DNA of 64,000 bases, taken from Fabrea salina (Eukaryota > Ciliophora > Heterotrichea > Heterotrichida > Fabreidae). A model generated the notes under the pieces. The model did no database searches, was not told the DNA's origin, and saw nothing but the letters and a program-made list of their open reading frames with translations. Positions 18,650-27,849 of the stretch are shown in pieces. The first letter of the stretch is position 1; every line of letters begins with the position of its first letter. The stretch spans positions 186,001 through 250,000 of the forward strand of contig JALIHJ010000029.1 of assembly GCA_022984795.1 (NCBI GenBank), in the 5' to 3' direction. A program made the translations under genes and the position numbers.

Positions 18650-20713
18650 ATGAAACTAATTCTCAACGTAGCAGAAAAACCCAGTGTGGCCCGGGAAGTT
18701 GCCAGAATCCTAAGTAACAATACCATGCGTAGAGTGGAAGGAAAAACCAAGTACAACCCTGTATACGAGTTCAAGTACACTGTGAGCGGAGAAGACGTAA
18801 TGATGCGGATGACTTCAGTCCAAGGCCACATCATGAACCTGAACTTCACTGAGCCCCACAGCAACTGGAACCGAGTTCCCCCTGAAGAACTCTTTTTCGC
18901 ACCGTTAAGTAGAGTAATCACAACAGATAAAAAAGAACTAGCTGAAAACTTAGTACACTGTACAAGAAACATCAACCTCCTGGCACTATGGCTTGACTGC
19001 GACCGAGAAGGCGAAAACATTGCTTACGAAGTAATACAAATAGTCAAGAACCACACTAACCTTCCTTGGTCTATGATCCGCAGAGCCCACTTTTCAGCCC
19101 TCACACAAACTGACATCCAAAACGCAGCCCAGAATTTAGGGTACCCTAAACAGGAACTTTCAGAAGCAGTGGACGCTAGACAAGAACTGGACTTGCGCTT
19201 AGGAGCTATTTTCACTAGGTTCCAAACAATAGGACTCAAGCAAAAGATTCCACAACTAGGAAGGAGCCTTATATCTTGGGGGCCTTGCCAGTTCCCTACT
19301 TTGGGGTTCGTAGTTAAAAGGTACTTGGAAATCCTTAACTTCAAGCCTGAGAAGTACTGGACTCTCGACATACAAGTTTCTAAGTCCAACAAAGTAGCTA
19401 AGTTCAAGTGGCAGCGGAAACGACTCTTTGACTTCGAAGCCTGTGCTGTGATTTACCAAAAAGCGTTGGAAAGCCACAAAGGCGTAGTTTTAGAAGTGAA
19501 CAAGTCAGAAAAGTCCAAGTGGAGACCTATCCCACTAGCCACTGTGGCCTTCCAGAAACTAGTTTCCAACAAACTAAAGTTTTCTTCAGACAAAGCTATG
19601 AAGATTGCTGAGAACCTTTACAACAAGGGCTACATCAGTTACCCCAGGACCGAAACTGACTTTTTCAAGACAACTATAAACTTAAGAGAGCTTGTTTCCA
19701 AACAAGTCCACAGTGAAGACTGGGGCAGCTACGCCAACAAACTCGTAGAGTCAGACTTCAACTGGCCTAGGAACGGCAAAAACGACGACCAGTCCCACCC
19801 ACCTATTCACCCTGTTAAACTAGCTACTAAACAGCAACTAGACTCTGACGAGTGGAAAGTTTACGAACTAATTACAAGGCACTTCTTGGCTTCTTGTTCC
19901 AAAGACGCAAAAGGCTTTGAAACCAAAGCAGTGCTTGAGTACGGGTCAGAACTGTTTGACTGCACAGGACTTGCTGTGACTGAGCAGAACTACCTAGAAG
20001 TGTACCCTTACCAAAAGTGGAGTGAAAACGAAATTCCTTACTTCGAACAAAACGAAGAAGTCTTTCCCTCTGAGTTTTTGATGAACGAACACCAAACCCA
20101 GCCTCCTTCTTTGCTGAGTGAAAGCGACTTGATATCTTTGATGGACAAAGCAGGCATTGGAACAGATGCTACTATTCACCAACACATAAAAACTATACAA
20201 GACAGAAACTACGCTGTGAAACTTCCTTCTCAGCAGTTCAAACCTACACCTTTAGGCCTGGCTTTAGTTCAGGCTTACGAAAAAATGGGAACTTCACTGC
20301 ACAACCCAGAACTCAGAGCTAAGATGGAAGCAGGCATGGGAGAAATAGCTAACCGCACCAAAGACAAAGAGTCTGTAATTCAGGAATGCCTTGCTGACAT
20401 GAAAGCTGTGTACGAAGTAGTTAAGTCCAACATTCATGTCCTCATAGAGACCGTTAAAGAAAACCTAGAAAACATCCCTGAAGAAGAAGTAAGAGACACT
20501 GTGACTTGTTACATATGCCAAGAACCAGGCCACATTGCAACTAACTGTCCTACAAGACAACAAGGGCCTAACCAAGCTACCTGTTTCAAGTGTGGGAACC
20601 CTGGACACTACTCCAACAACTGCACCCAAAAAACTTGTTCTGAGTGCGGACAAGTAGGCAGGCACCCTAGAGGAACTAACTGTCCAGCAGTGAGAGGTAA
20701 AAATCGCAAGTAA
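18650..20713 (+). CDS. TOP3A: DNA topoisomerase III (alpha type)
   Basis: 687 aa, a type IA topoisomerase. The Toprim domain is at the N-terminus (AEKPSVAREVARIL near residue 8; acidic DCDREGEN at 116-123). The catalytic tyrosine is about Tyr331 in GYISYPRTETD, and a conserved GIGTDATIHQHI block follows near 500. The C-terminus has two CCHC zinc knuckles (about 620-633 and 645-658) and a third CxxC..H..C element, instead of C4 topoisomerase zinc ribbons. With a RecQ helicase and RMI1, this enzyme normally dissolves double Holliday junctions and decatenates single-stranded links. The start context is TATAAATG, 14 nt after the previous gene, and the TAA abuts the stop of the convergent FYVE gene. 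Confidence 0.95.
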   Translation: MKLILNVAEKPSVAREVARILSNNTMRRVEGKTKYNPVYEFKYTVSGEDVMMRMTSVQGHIMNLNFTEPHSNWNRVPPEELFFAPLSRVITTDKKELAENLVHCTRNINLLALWLDCDREGENIAYEVIQIVKNHTNLPWSMIRRAHFSALTQTDIQNAAQNLGYPKQELSEAVDARQELDLRLGAIFTRFQTIGLKQKIPQLGRSLISWGPCQFPTLGFVVKRYLEILNFKPEKYWTLDIQVSKSNKVAKFKWQRKRLFDFEACAVIYQKALESHKGVVLEVNKSEKSKWRPIPLATVAFQKLVSNKLKFSSDKAMKIAENLYNKGYISYPRTETDFFKTTINLRELVSKQVHSEDWGSYANKLVESDFNWPRNGKNDDQSHPPIHPVKLATKQQLDSDEWKVYELITRHFLASCSKDAKGFETKAVLEYGSELFDCTGLAVTEQNYLEVYPYQKWSENEIPYFEQNEEVFPSEFLMNEHQTQPPSLLSESDLISLMDKAGIGTDATIHQHIKTIQDRNYAVKLPSQQFKPTPLGLALVQAYEKMGTSLHNPELRAKMEAGMGEIANRTKDKESVIQECLADMKAVYEVVKSNIHVLIETVKENLENIPEEEVRDTVTCYICQEPGHIATNCPTRQQGPNQATCFKCGNPGHYSNNCTQKTCSECGQVGRHPRGTNCPAVRGKNRK

Positions 20714-21541
20714 TTAATTTAGGTCTGGTAAGTTGCTAATTACTGACTCTTCATTTTCTTCTTCAATAATGGTTCCAGCACTTGCGAAGGGGTTGCAGGT
20801 TTGGTTGAGTCTTTGAGTGCATCTGTTGCAAAGTATTTCGCGGACTTGGTCCAGAGGCAAGCTGCTTTTTTGTTTGGAAGTCAAGTGTTCTATTTGCGAA
20901 GCAAGTTCTTCTTTTCTTTCACGCAAAGAGTCTGACTGGTCCCTTAGGTTTTCAAGTTCTTCTTCAGCCAATGCGCACTTTTCGGTGTACTCTCTTTCGG
21001 ACTGATTGGTGCTTTCTAAAGCACTTCTTATTTCTTCAAGGTGTTTTCTGGACTCTTCGGCTTTTTTCTGTTCTTTTTCAAGTGCTTCTGTGAGTTCTTG
21101 TTCTTGTTGGGCTTGACTGTGCTCAGCAGTAACTAGTTGGTTTTCAAGTTCGTGGACTTGTTTGGACTTTTCAAAGTGTTCTTCGTAAAGGTTTTGGTTG
21201 GTTTCTTTGGTAGTTTGGATTTCGTTCCTGAGTTTTTGGAGTTCTTGTTGGATTTCTTGGTTGATTTGGGACTTTATTATTTCAATGTCGCAGTTGTCAC
21301 AGATCCTGTGTTTTTCGGAATCGCCTTGTTTGGCTCTTCTTTTGAGGGAGTGTTCGTTGCATACACTTCCTCCGCAGAACCTGCAGTGGTGTCTCCGAGT
21401 GGTTAAGTTAAACTTTTTTTGGCAGATGTAGCACTTGTTGTCGAGTTTCCAATCCTTGGAAGAGTCTTCAGTGTTCGCAAGGCTAGAAGTAGTAGTTAAT
21501 GAACTGCTGAAACTAGAGTACTTTTTCTCCTCTTCAGACAT
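20714..21541 (-). CDS. FYVE zinc-finger coiled-coil protein
   Basis: 275 aa. Residues about 30-90 form a FYVE domain with all hallmarks: WxxD (WKLD), four CxxC pairs, and the basic RRHHCRFCGG motif that binds phosphatidylinositol-3-phosphate. The rest, about 95-240, is a long Glu/Lys/Gln-rich coiled coil. Such proteins tether or organise early endosomes, phagosomes or other PI3P membranes. The start ATG (CTTATAAATG) lies 22 nt from the divergent gene at 21564. The stop TAA directly abuts the TOP3 stop codon with no spacer. Confidence 0.9.
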   Translation of the reverse strand: MSEEEKKYSSFSSSLTTTSSLANTEDSSKDWKLDNKCYICQKKFNLTTRRHHCRFCGGSVCNEHSLKRRAKQGDSEKHRICDNCDIEIIKSQINQEIQQELQKLRNEIQTTKETNQNLYEEHFEKSKQVHELENQLVTAEHSQAQQEQELTEALEKEQKKAEESRKHLEEIRSALESTNQSEREYTEKCALAEEELENLRDQSDSLRERKEELASQIEHLTSKQKSSLPLDQVREILCNRCTQRLNQTCNPFASAGTIIEEENEESVISNLPDLN

Positions 21542-21563
21542 TTATAAGATTTACTGTATCATT
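21542..21563. promoter_or_regulatory. 22-bp divergent spacer
   Basis: The only DNA between the start codons of the FYVE gene and the coiled-coil gene. It contains TATAA next to the FYVE start and TTACTGTAT, one mismatch from the TTACTATA element at 2932. A promoter role is inferred from position only. Confidence 0.35.
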
Positions 21564-22391
21564 ATGGACTACCTTCAAATTCAAGCTAAAGAGCAAAAAG
21601 AAAAACTCAGTGCTTGTCTAGACTACATCCGTTCTTTCAAAGCTTTCCTCAAAACCGTGGCTAAGTCCCACGAAGCCCTAATCAAGCAGTACTTAAAATC
21701 TTTGGTCAAGTTCAAACAGCCTTATGATAAAAGGTGCTTTTCTATGGATTCCAAGTCACGTCTTTACATACAGACTTATGTTAACTTAAACCAAAAAATA
21801 GCAGAGTCTGCCAAAGCTGGGCACTCACGACTTAAGTCTTTAGCAGAAGACATTAAGTCCTACATAACCTCCACTGAAGCCATTCCCAAAAAAATAAGCA
21901 ACATCAAAAAAGCCTACGAAAAAAGCATCAACTGCAAAGAATTCACCCAACTCAAAAAAACAGACGGCAGAGACTCGCCTAACGAAATCCTCCAGAAAAA
22001 AAGCAGTTCTTGCGACTTCGAAACTTCCCAACAAATGCTAGACTGGCTCACCAAAGCTGCAGAGAGTGCCCAAAACCAAACTTACGAAGTGTCTAAAATG
22101 GTGTACTTCAACTACATATCTACACTTTCCAACTCCTTCATCAAAGGCACTGCTAGCCGCAACTCCAGCTTCGCTAGTTCAGACAAAGAAAACTCCAGTC
22201 CTTCTGAGTGCTTCAGAGAACTAAGTCCTATACAAAAACACCCCCAAATGCTTACTGAGCCTAAGCCGCCCAGGCCTCCTAGAAGTCACTCAACAGTTTA
22301 CTCAGACTGCACTTTACTGTCTGACAAAAGTTTTTCAGTTCCCAAACAAACCTTTACCTCCAAAATCAACAGAAAAAAGAGTTTAAGCTAA
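21564..22391 (+). CDS. Helical protein, possibly BAR/F-BAR-like, with Pro-rich tail
   Basis: 275 aa from the ATG at 21564 (MDYLQIQAKEQKEKL). The earlier frame opening lies inside the divergent gene. Residues 1-190 are predicted by eye to be long amphipathic helices, with a DYIRSFKAFLKTVAKSHEAL block that recalls BAR/F-BAR domains. The tail is Ser-rich and carries KPPRPPRS, an SH3-ligand-like motif, then a basic end. No family is recognised with confidence. Its TAA at 22389-22391 lies within the overlap with the convergent gene's stop (22383-22385), so the two coding regions overlap by 9 nt. Confidence 0.75.
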   Translation: MDYLQIQAKEQKEKLSACLDYIRSFKAFLKTVAKSHEALIKQYLKSLVKFKQPYDKRCFSMDSKSRLYIQTYVNLNQKIAESAKAGHSRLKSLAEDIKSYITSTEAIPKKISNIKKAYEKSINCKEFTQLKKTDGRDSPNEILQKKSSSCDFETSQQMLDWLTKAAESAQNQTYEVSKMVYFNYISTLSNSFIKGTASRNSSFASSDKENSSPSECFRELSPIQKHPQMLTEPKPPRPPRSHSTVYSDCTLLSDKSFSVPKQTFTSKINRKKSLS

Positions 22392-24674
22392 CATTTTAGT
22401 AACTACTTCTAAACCTTGGAACTTTGAGTTGGTAGCTTTTATAAGGCTACTTAAGTCTTTTTTTTGGGAAGTTGAAAGTTTAAGTGTTTCTGCAAGTGTT
22501 TTAAGCCAAGTTTCGAGTTCTGGACACTGAGTCTCAGTAGGAGGGAAGATCACTATTTGTTTCAGGATCTTAAAGCAAGTGTTCTGACTAACTAGGTTCT
22601 CTAAAAGCAGAGCTTCTGGGTTGAACAACTTCATTAGTGAGTAAAGTTTTCTGGGGTTGGAAACTACTTTAGAAATAGCTTCTTCGTAGTTTTGTTTAGC
22701 AAGCATTATGCTGATTTCTTCGTGGGAATTGCTTTTGCTTGAAGACCCGCCTAAACTTATCCACCTTTCTTTAAGGTACTCTTCGCAGGTTTTAAGTTTA
22801 GTAATTGACTTCATAAGTTGAGTTTCCAAGTGCTTAACTATTTCGTCCAAAAGTTCTAGTTTTGACTCAGTGTTGCTCTGTATGTACTGTCTTTCCTGGG
22901 AAAGTTCTTCTTGCTTAGCTACAAACTCTTTAATGCCTACTTCAAAGTGCTTACTAGCTTGGAACACTACTTCGTTGAACACACTTTGCAAAGCTGGAAC
23001 TACTTTAGGCCTGATGTCCTGGAAGGTTTGCTCCATCTGAGCAATTGACTTTTGAGTGAACTTGAAGCCTGAAGCACTTTCCTGGATGGCTTTTCTGAAC
23101 CAAGCTAAGTTGCACACTGAGTTGACCTTGTCGGAGACTTTGTCCATGTTTTGGTGGACGCAGTTTGTAAGTACAGAGGGTAGCTGCTCTGCAGTTTCTT
23201 CCTTTTTGCACTCTTCAGTGCTACTTGTAAATATAGCTACTGCGTTTTTATTGCACACTGCAAACATAGACAAACCACACCAGTGAACTAAACCAACCTG
23301 GTAAGTAAGTTTGTAGTCTATGATGCTGCAGAACTTAAGGGAGTTCCTTACTTCGCCTAGCTGCACAATGCTTAGTGTGGAGTTTTGAGGGTCAGCTATG
23401 ATGAGTCCAGAGGGGTTCAGTGAGATCTTTTTGGCGTTAATAGAAGAAATGTGGAGCGTGTGGAGTTGGCTTTGTGACTCCCAGTTCCAAATAGTGAATT
23501 CGTTTTGGGACTTGCCAGAAGTGATTACTGTTTGGGAGTTTAAAAAGTCCACAGTGATCAAAGAAGAATAAATCATAGTGTTGTACGTGTGAGGGTGGCA
23601 CTGGAACAGAGTTTGTTCAGTTTCAAAGTCCAAGACTTTTACTTCGCCTTGTCCGTACGCAACTCCAATAATCTGGTCGTAGTAAGGGTTAAAAGACATG
23701 TAGTGGACTTTTTCAGTGAAGCTCAGGACTTTGTACCACTCTATAGCTTGGAACTTGGAGTTGGTTTTCCAAAGCACTACTTCGTCAGAACAAATGCTGC
23801 TAAAGTACTTTTTGCGGGTTGGGTGCCAGTGGAGTTGCTCTAGAGTGTTGTTTAGAGAAGGGTAGTTTAAAGAGCACTCTTTTGAGTCTAGGTTCCAGAT
23901 TTGGATGCTGGAGTTCCCTTTTAGCACTAACAAGTTGTTGGTTTTTTGGCTTATGCTTAGGTCTTTGACTTCTAAGTCGTTAGCTAGAGTTATAAGTCCG
24001 CCTTCAATGTCTATAACCTGAACTTTCTTTTTGGCGTAGTAACAGACGAAGTTAAAGTTCCCCACTAAAAAAGAAATTTCGTACCTAGAATGCCGGGGAA
24101 TAACAATTAGTGGGTTGATGGGCACTGAGTCAGAAGAAGGCATGTACTTAATGACTTTTTGAGAAGTGTCTAGTTGGTAGAAATTAGAAGGTTGGGTTGG
24201 TTTTTTCCGTATAGCGTTTTTGAGGCTTGAAAACTCAAGTAAACTTGACTCCTGAACTGCTTGGGCCAGCATTTCAGAGTCAGTTGTGATCTTTGTGATG
24301 TTTCCGAGACTAGCAAAGTACTCTAGAGGAGCAAACCCTTCTGGGTCTCTTTCAATGAGTTTTTGGAGCTTCTTGTTGTTTCTGACGCTTTTGTCAGAGA
24401 AAAAGCTTTCGAAGGCCTTAGTTAGTTCTTTGAGTTTGGATTTGTAGTTGTCGTAAACACCCAGAAACTGCTGTATAAAAGCTTCAATAGTTACTTGGTT
24501 GTCTAAAGCTTCTTTGGCAGTAGGAAAGTAACTCAGGGGCATGTCCAGTGACTCCATTACCTTTTTAGTTAGTTCTTCTAAGTTTTGGTCATCAAGCACT
24601 GGTTTTTGGTCTTTTAATAGCGAAAAGCAACGAGTTGCAGTTTCCCTGACTACTTGGCAAAGGTGGTCTTCCAT
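22383..24674 (-). CDS. EDC4: EDC4/Ge-1-like WD40 scaffold of mRNA decapping
   Basis: 763 aa. A helical N-terminal region (1-150) is followed by a WD40-like beta-propeller (about 180-500; blocks such as SSIQIWNLDSKEC and NEFTIWNWESQSQL). A coiled-coil segment (about 540-650) and a compact C-terminal helical domain follow (LAKQNYEEAISKVVS.., LVSQNTCFKILKQIV). A propeller followed by a coiled coil and an alpha-helical end is the layout of EDC4/Ge-1, which scaffolds DCP1-DCP2 in P-bodies. The FNEVVFQASKHFEVGIKEF stretch resembles the region before the Ge-1 C-terminal domain. The assignment rests on layout and short motifs, so another WD40 scaffold remains possible. Its 3' end overlaps the convergent gene by 9 nt. 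Confidence 0.65.
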   Translation of the reverse strand: MEDHLCQVVRETATRCFSLLKDQKPVLDDQNLEELTKKVMESLDMPLSYFPTAKEALDNQVTIEAFIQQFLGVYDNYKSKLKELTKAFESFFSDKSVRNNKKLQKLIERDPEGFAPLEYFASLGNITKITTDSEMLAQAVQESSLLEFSSLKNAIRKKPTQPSNFYQLDTSQKVIKYMPSSDSVPINPLIVIPRHSRYEISFLVGNFNFVCYYAKKKVQVIDIEGGLITLANDLEVKDLSISQKTNNLLVLKGNSSIQIWNLDSKECSLNYPSLNNTLEQLHWHPTRKKYFSSICSDEVVLWKTNSKFQAIEWYKVLSFTEKVHYMSFNPYYDQIIGVAYGQGEVKVLDFETEQTLFQCHPHTYNTMIYSSLITVDFLNSQTVITSGKSQNEFTIWNWESQSQLHTLHISSINAKKISLNPSGLIIADPQNSTLSIVQLGEVRNSLKFCSIIDYKLTYQVGLVHWCGLSMFAVCNKNAVAIFTSSTEECKKEETAEQLPSVLTNCVHQNMDKVSDKVNSVCNLAWFRKAIQESASGFKFTQKSIAQMEQTFQDIRPKVVPALQSVFNEVVFQASKHFEVGIKEFVAKQEELSQERQYIQSNTESKLELLDEIVKHLETQLMKSITKLKTCEEYLKERWISLGGSSSKSNSHEEISIMLAKQNYEEAISKVVSNPRKLYSLMKLFNPEALLLENLVSQNTCFKILKQIVIFPPTETQCPELETWLKTLAETLKLSTSQKKDLSSLIKATNSKFQGLEVVTKMLA

Positions 24675-24737
24675 AATTATCAGTGAGAAGATTAATCGTC
24701 ATTTTTCGGACTAAGAGTTCATCATGCATTCATATTT

Positions 24738-25313
24738 ATGGACAAACTAAGGTGGGTAAGCACTACGATTCTAGCTGTTCAAAGAGGCAACCAAGCTGTC
24801 ATCATGGGTGACGGCCAAGTGTCCTTAGGCAGCACTGTTTTCAAAGGCAACGCCAGAAAAGTCCGCAAACTAGGCGAGAACGTTCTGTGTGGATTTGCTG
24901 GTAAACTCTAAAAAGGAAACGCGGCAGACGCACTGACGCTTGTAGAGCGACTAGAAGGCCAGCTAGAGAAGTACCCTAGTCAAACCATGAGAGCCTGTGT
25001 GAACATTGCAAAGGCTTGGAGGACAGAGAAGTACCTGAGGCACTTAAACGCTTCGTTGATTGTGCTGGACAAACAAACTATGGTAGAACTAGACGGCACA
25101 GGAAACATCATTGAAGTCCCAGAAGGCGTAGTGGGAATTGGTTCTGGAGGACTGTATGCCCTGTGTAAGTTATAAGTAGCTGCAGCTAAGGCCTTGTTAG
25201 GAGAAACCCAACTTTCAGCCGAAGAGATTGCTGAGAGGTCTATGAAGATTGCTGCTGACTTGTGTATCTATACGAACCACAACTTCGTGAAAGAAAAGAT
25301 TGAGTGGGAATAA
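24738..25313 (+). CDS. HslV: HslV-type threonine protease (ClpQ)
   Basis: 181 aa after removal of two 15-nt introns (24901-24915, 25165-25179). Cleavage before TTILAVQRG would expose the catalytic N-terminal Thr. [53 protein letters not shown] and [17 protein letters not shown] are diagnostic HslV blocks. HslV forms a double hexamer that degrades proteins unfolded by HslU. Eukaryotic HslV is normally mitochondrial and of bacterial ancestry. Only eight residues (MDKLRWVS) precede the mature Thr, with no upstream in-frame ATG nearby, so the targeting signal is unusually short or absent. A 6-nt spacer separates it from POLA2. Confidence 0.95.
24901..24915 (+). other. 15-nt intron 1 of HslV
   Basis: GTAAACTCTAAAAAG. 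Splicing restores CGFAGNAADAL. If retained it introduces an in-frame TAA. Confidence 0.95.
25165..25179 (+). other. 15-nt intron 2 of HslV
   Basis: GTAAGTTATAAGTAG. Splicing restores SGGLYALSAAKAL. If retained it introduces an in-frame TAA. Confidence 0.95.
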
Positions 25314-25319
25314 TAATAA

Positions 25320-26714
25320 ATGGCGGACTCAGTTCAAAGTTGGCGGGAGAAAGTAAATCCAAGTGTGCATGCACAAGTAGACAGGATCATTAGTGACTTT
25401 GGAGCAACTCATGAAAGTGCCAGTGAAATAATTGAAGCAATATACTTTCAGTCAGGAACCTTAGAGTAATGCCCACTTAGAGAAAAGCACTTAAACAAAC
25501 TCAAAAAACAAATACAAACTAAACTGGCTAAAAAAGGCAAAGAAAACTTTAAAAGACCCACTAAAAACACCAAAGCCCCTGCACAGCAAGCACTAGAACT
25601 CACAACTAACTACAGAGACTGGGAATACATGCAAGACCAGTACACAGAAACTGTCATTAACGAAGTACTTGAAAAACTAGAAAACAGCCAGGACATGCAA
25701 ACTACTGTAGAAGACGAGCAAACTGTTTACACCTTAGTTGGGTTTGTTTTGGCAGTTAAGAACAGCGACCAAACTGACTACTTTTTAAAAACTAAAAGTG
25801 AAGTGTATGTTTTGGACTTGAAAAGACTTTGTTTCTACAGCATATACCCAGGTCAGTTCATCAAAGTAACTGGGTTCTGTGGAGAAAACACTATTTACGC
25901 GCAAAGTGTACAGAAACTTGGCTTTTCCCAAGAAAAACACTCCCAAGGCACCTGGACCCTAAGTTCCAACCCGAAGATTCTGGTGGCTGGGGGGCCTTAC
26001 TCGGGAAAAGACGACTTGGAGTACGAGTTCCTTCAAACAATAATTGAAGCAGTGCACTCCTCCAACCCCTCCACAGTGGTTCTGATGGGGCCTTTTATTG
26101 AGCAGTCCAACACCCTTATTTCTAAATGCCAAGTGCACAGCAACTACTTCGGAGTCCAAAACGGAACCATAATGGAACTCCAAAACAAAATATTCGAACA
26201 AATAAAAAAAGAAACTCTAGGCAAAGAAGTAGTTGTGCTTCCTTCGCCCAAAGACATAGCCCACCCCTTCCCCATTCCTTCAGTGCCTTTTCAGTGGGCT
26301 TCTGCAGAAGAGTGGTTCAAAATGTGCCCTTCTCCTTCAGTTTTCAAACTGCAGGACTTAACCCTTGCAGTGCTTCCTTACGACATAATTCACCAACTTG
26401 TGAAGAACACAGAAACCCTAAGTGACCGCAAGTCCAACAAAATAGCAACTGCTATGGAAAACCTACTAATTAGTTCCAACTTTGCACCAGTGCTGCCTTC
26501 TGGGCTCCAAGTAGACCCTTTGCTGCTCAAAGAACTCTTCTGGGACTCAGTGCCTGACATCATCTTAACTACTTCCAAAATGCACTTTACCAGACAAGAA
26601 GTGTTTGGAACCCTGTTTTTAAACTCCCAAAAAAGCCCTGACTACTTGCTACTGGAAGTACTGCCCCCAGGACCTCCAATTTCAAGTAGAGTTGAATGCC
26701 TTAATAACCCCTAA
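25320..26714 (+). CDS. POLA2: DNA polymerase alpha subunit B
   Basis: 459 aa after removal of a 15-nt intron at 25466-25480. The N-terminal helical domain (MADSVQSWREKVNPS) is joined by a linker to an OB-fold region (about 135-220; GQFIKVTGFCGENTIYAQ) and a calcineurin-like but inactive phosphoesterase domain (KILVAGGPYS, VVLMGPFIEQSN, VVVLPSPKDIAHPFPIPSVP, and a C-terminal FTRQEVFGTLFLNS block). This is the B subunit of the polymerase alpha-primase complex that starts DNA synthesis at replication origins and on lagging strands. Its ATG (TAATAATAAATGG) is 6 nt after HslV, and its stop is 2 nt before the next ATG. Confidence 0.92.
25466..25480 (+). other. 15-nt intron of POLA2
   Basis: GTAATGCCCACTTAG. 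Splicing joins FQSGTLE to EKHLNKLKK. If retained it gives an immediate in-frame TAA. Confidence 0.93.
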
Positions 26715-26716
26715 AA

Positions 26717-27823
26717 ATGGAATTCACAAGACCTAAAAAAAGACAATTCATTCCTGACTTCGACTCTTACTTCGGAGAAGGAAAACGTTTTAAAACCCAA
26801 CAAGGAAAAAGACCTGTACAGCAAGGGTTTTGCTTGGACATGGACATTGAAGACAAACACGAACTAGAAAGCAAAGCCCAATACCCTTGTCCCGAACGAG
26901 ACCAAATCATGAACTGTGCCTTTTACAACCAAAAGGCCCCTTTTAGGTTCCCCAAAGCCACCAAACCCCAGCCTTTCAATTTCATGACTGACAACCGAGC
27001 TGTGAACAGACAAAAATCCAAAAAAGAGGAAATTGAAAGCCGTCCTAAGTTCAAAGCCAGACCTGTTCCTAAGTCCCTCTACAACCCCTCTGTGGTCTCT
27101 AAGCACTCACACAAACCCCCTACCAAGCCTAACGAGTTCAGCTTTAATTCAAAACACAAGTCGCAACCCCAGCCCCCCCCTAACGACAACTACTTCAAAG
27201 CTCTGCCTTTAAACAAAGAAATACTCGACCGACCTAACTTTGTGCCTAAAAAACACACTAAACAACCCACCAAGCCAGTAGAATTCGACTTTGAAACAAC
27301 AAAGCGTAGTTTGATGAATTCAATGTTTTCTACACAGTCTTCAGTAGACTCCACTGAAGGCCACAAACCCAACTTCTTTAGAAACCAGTTTTCCTCTTTG
27401 GATTTTGCACACAGAGCTTCCATGCCCCCACTTCCCTCCAAAGGCTTCAGTGCTCGGCCAGTGCCTAACTTTTCAAACCCTTTCCAGCCAGTCCACAACT
27501 GCCAGTTCACCGAGCCCCAAGAATTCACACTTAACTCTCAAGAAAGGGCTGAAGACCGGAAACTGTTTGAAGAAGAACTCAGGGAAAAAGAACGCAGACG
27601 TGAAGCCCAAAAACAGGCCCAAGAAGAACAAAAACGCCTCCAAGAAGAAATGGAGTTAAAACAGTTAAGGAAAAACTTAGTTTTCAAAGCCAGACCTGTT
27701 CCTGAGTACCAGTCACTTGTAGGAAAGCCAGGGACTTATTCGCTTACACAGCCCAACCAGCCTCAACTGATGACTTCTAATAGGGCCTCTTTAAAAGCCT
27801 TTAATGACTGGGGTGCATTTTAA
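26717..27823 (+). CDS. TPX2-family microtubule-associated protein
   Basis: 368 aa, basic and Pro/Lys/Phe-rich. It contains repeated F(K/S)ARPVP motifs (FKARPVPKSLY near 115, FSARPVPNF near 250, FKARPVPEY near 325) and PTKP(N/V)EF(S/D)F units. A C-terminal charged helix (ERAEDRKLFEEELREKERR) follows, as in the TPX2 C-terminal domain. TPX2-family proteins nucleate or stabilise microtubules and may activate Aurora kinases. In a ciliate this could concern macronuclear or micronuclear spindles or cortical microtubules. No obvious kinesin-5 or Aurora-binding N-terminus is visible. Only AA separates the POLA2 stop from this ATG. Confidence 0.8.
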   Translation: MEFTRPKKRQFIPDFDSYFGEGKRFKTQQGKRPVQQGFCLDMDIEDKHELESKAQYPCPERDQIMNCAFYNQKAPFRFPKATKPQPFNFMTDNRAVNRQKSKKEEIESRPKFKARPVPKSLYNPSVVSKHSHKPPTKPNEFSFNSKHKSQPQPPPNDNYFKALPLNKEILDRPNFVPKKHTKQPTKPVEFDFETTKRSLMNSMFSTQSSVDSTEGHKPNFFRNQFSSLDFAHRASMPPLPSKGFSARPVPNFSNPFQPVHNCQFTEPQEFTLNSQERAEDRKLFEEELREKERRREAQKQAQEEQKRLQEEMELKQLRKNLVFKARPVPEYQSLVGKPGTYSLTQPNQPQLMTSNRASLKAFNDWGAF

Positions 27824-27849
27824 TGTAATTAAGGTCGTATTTAATTAAT

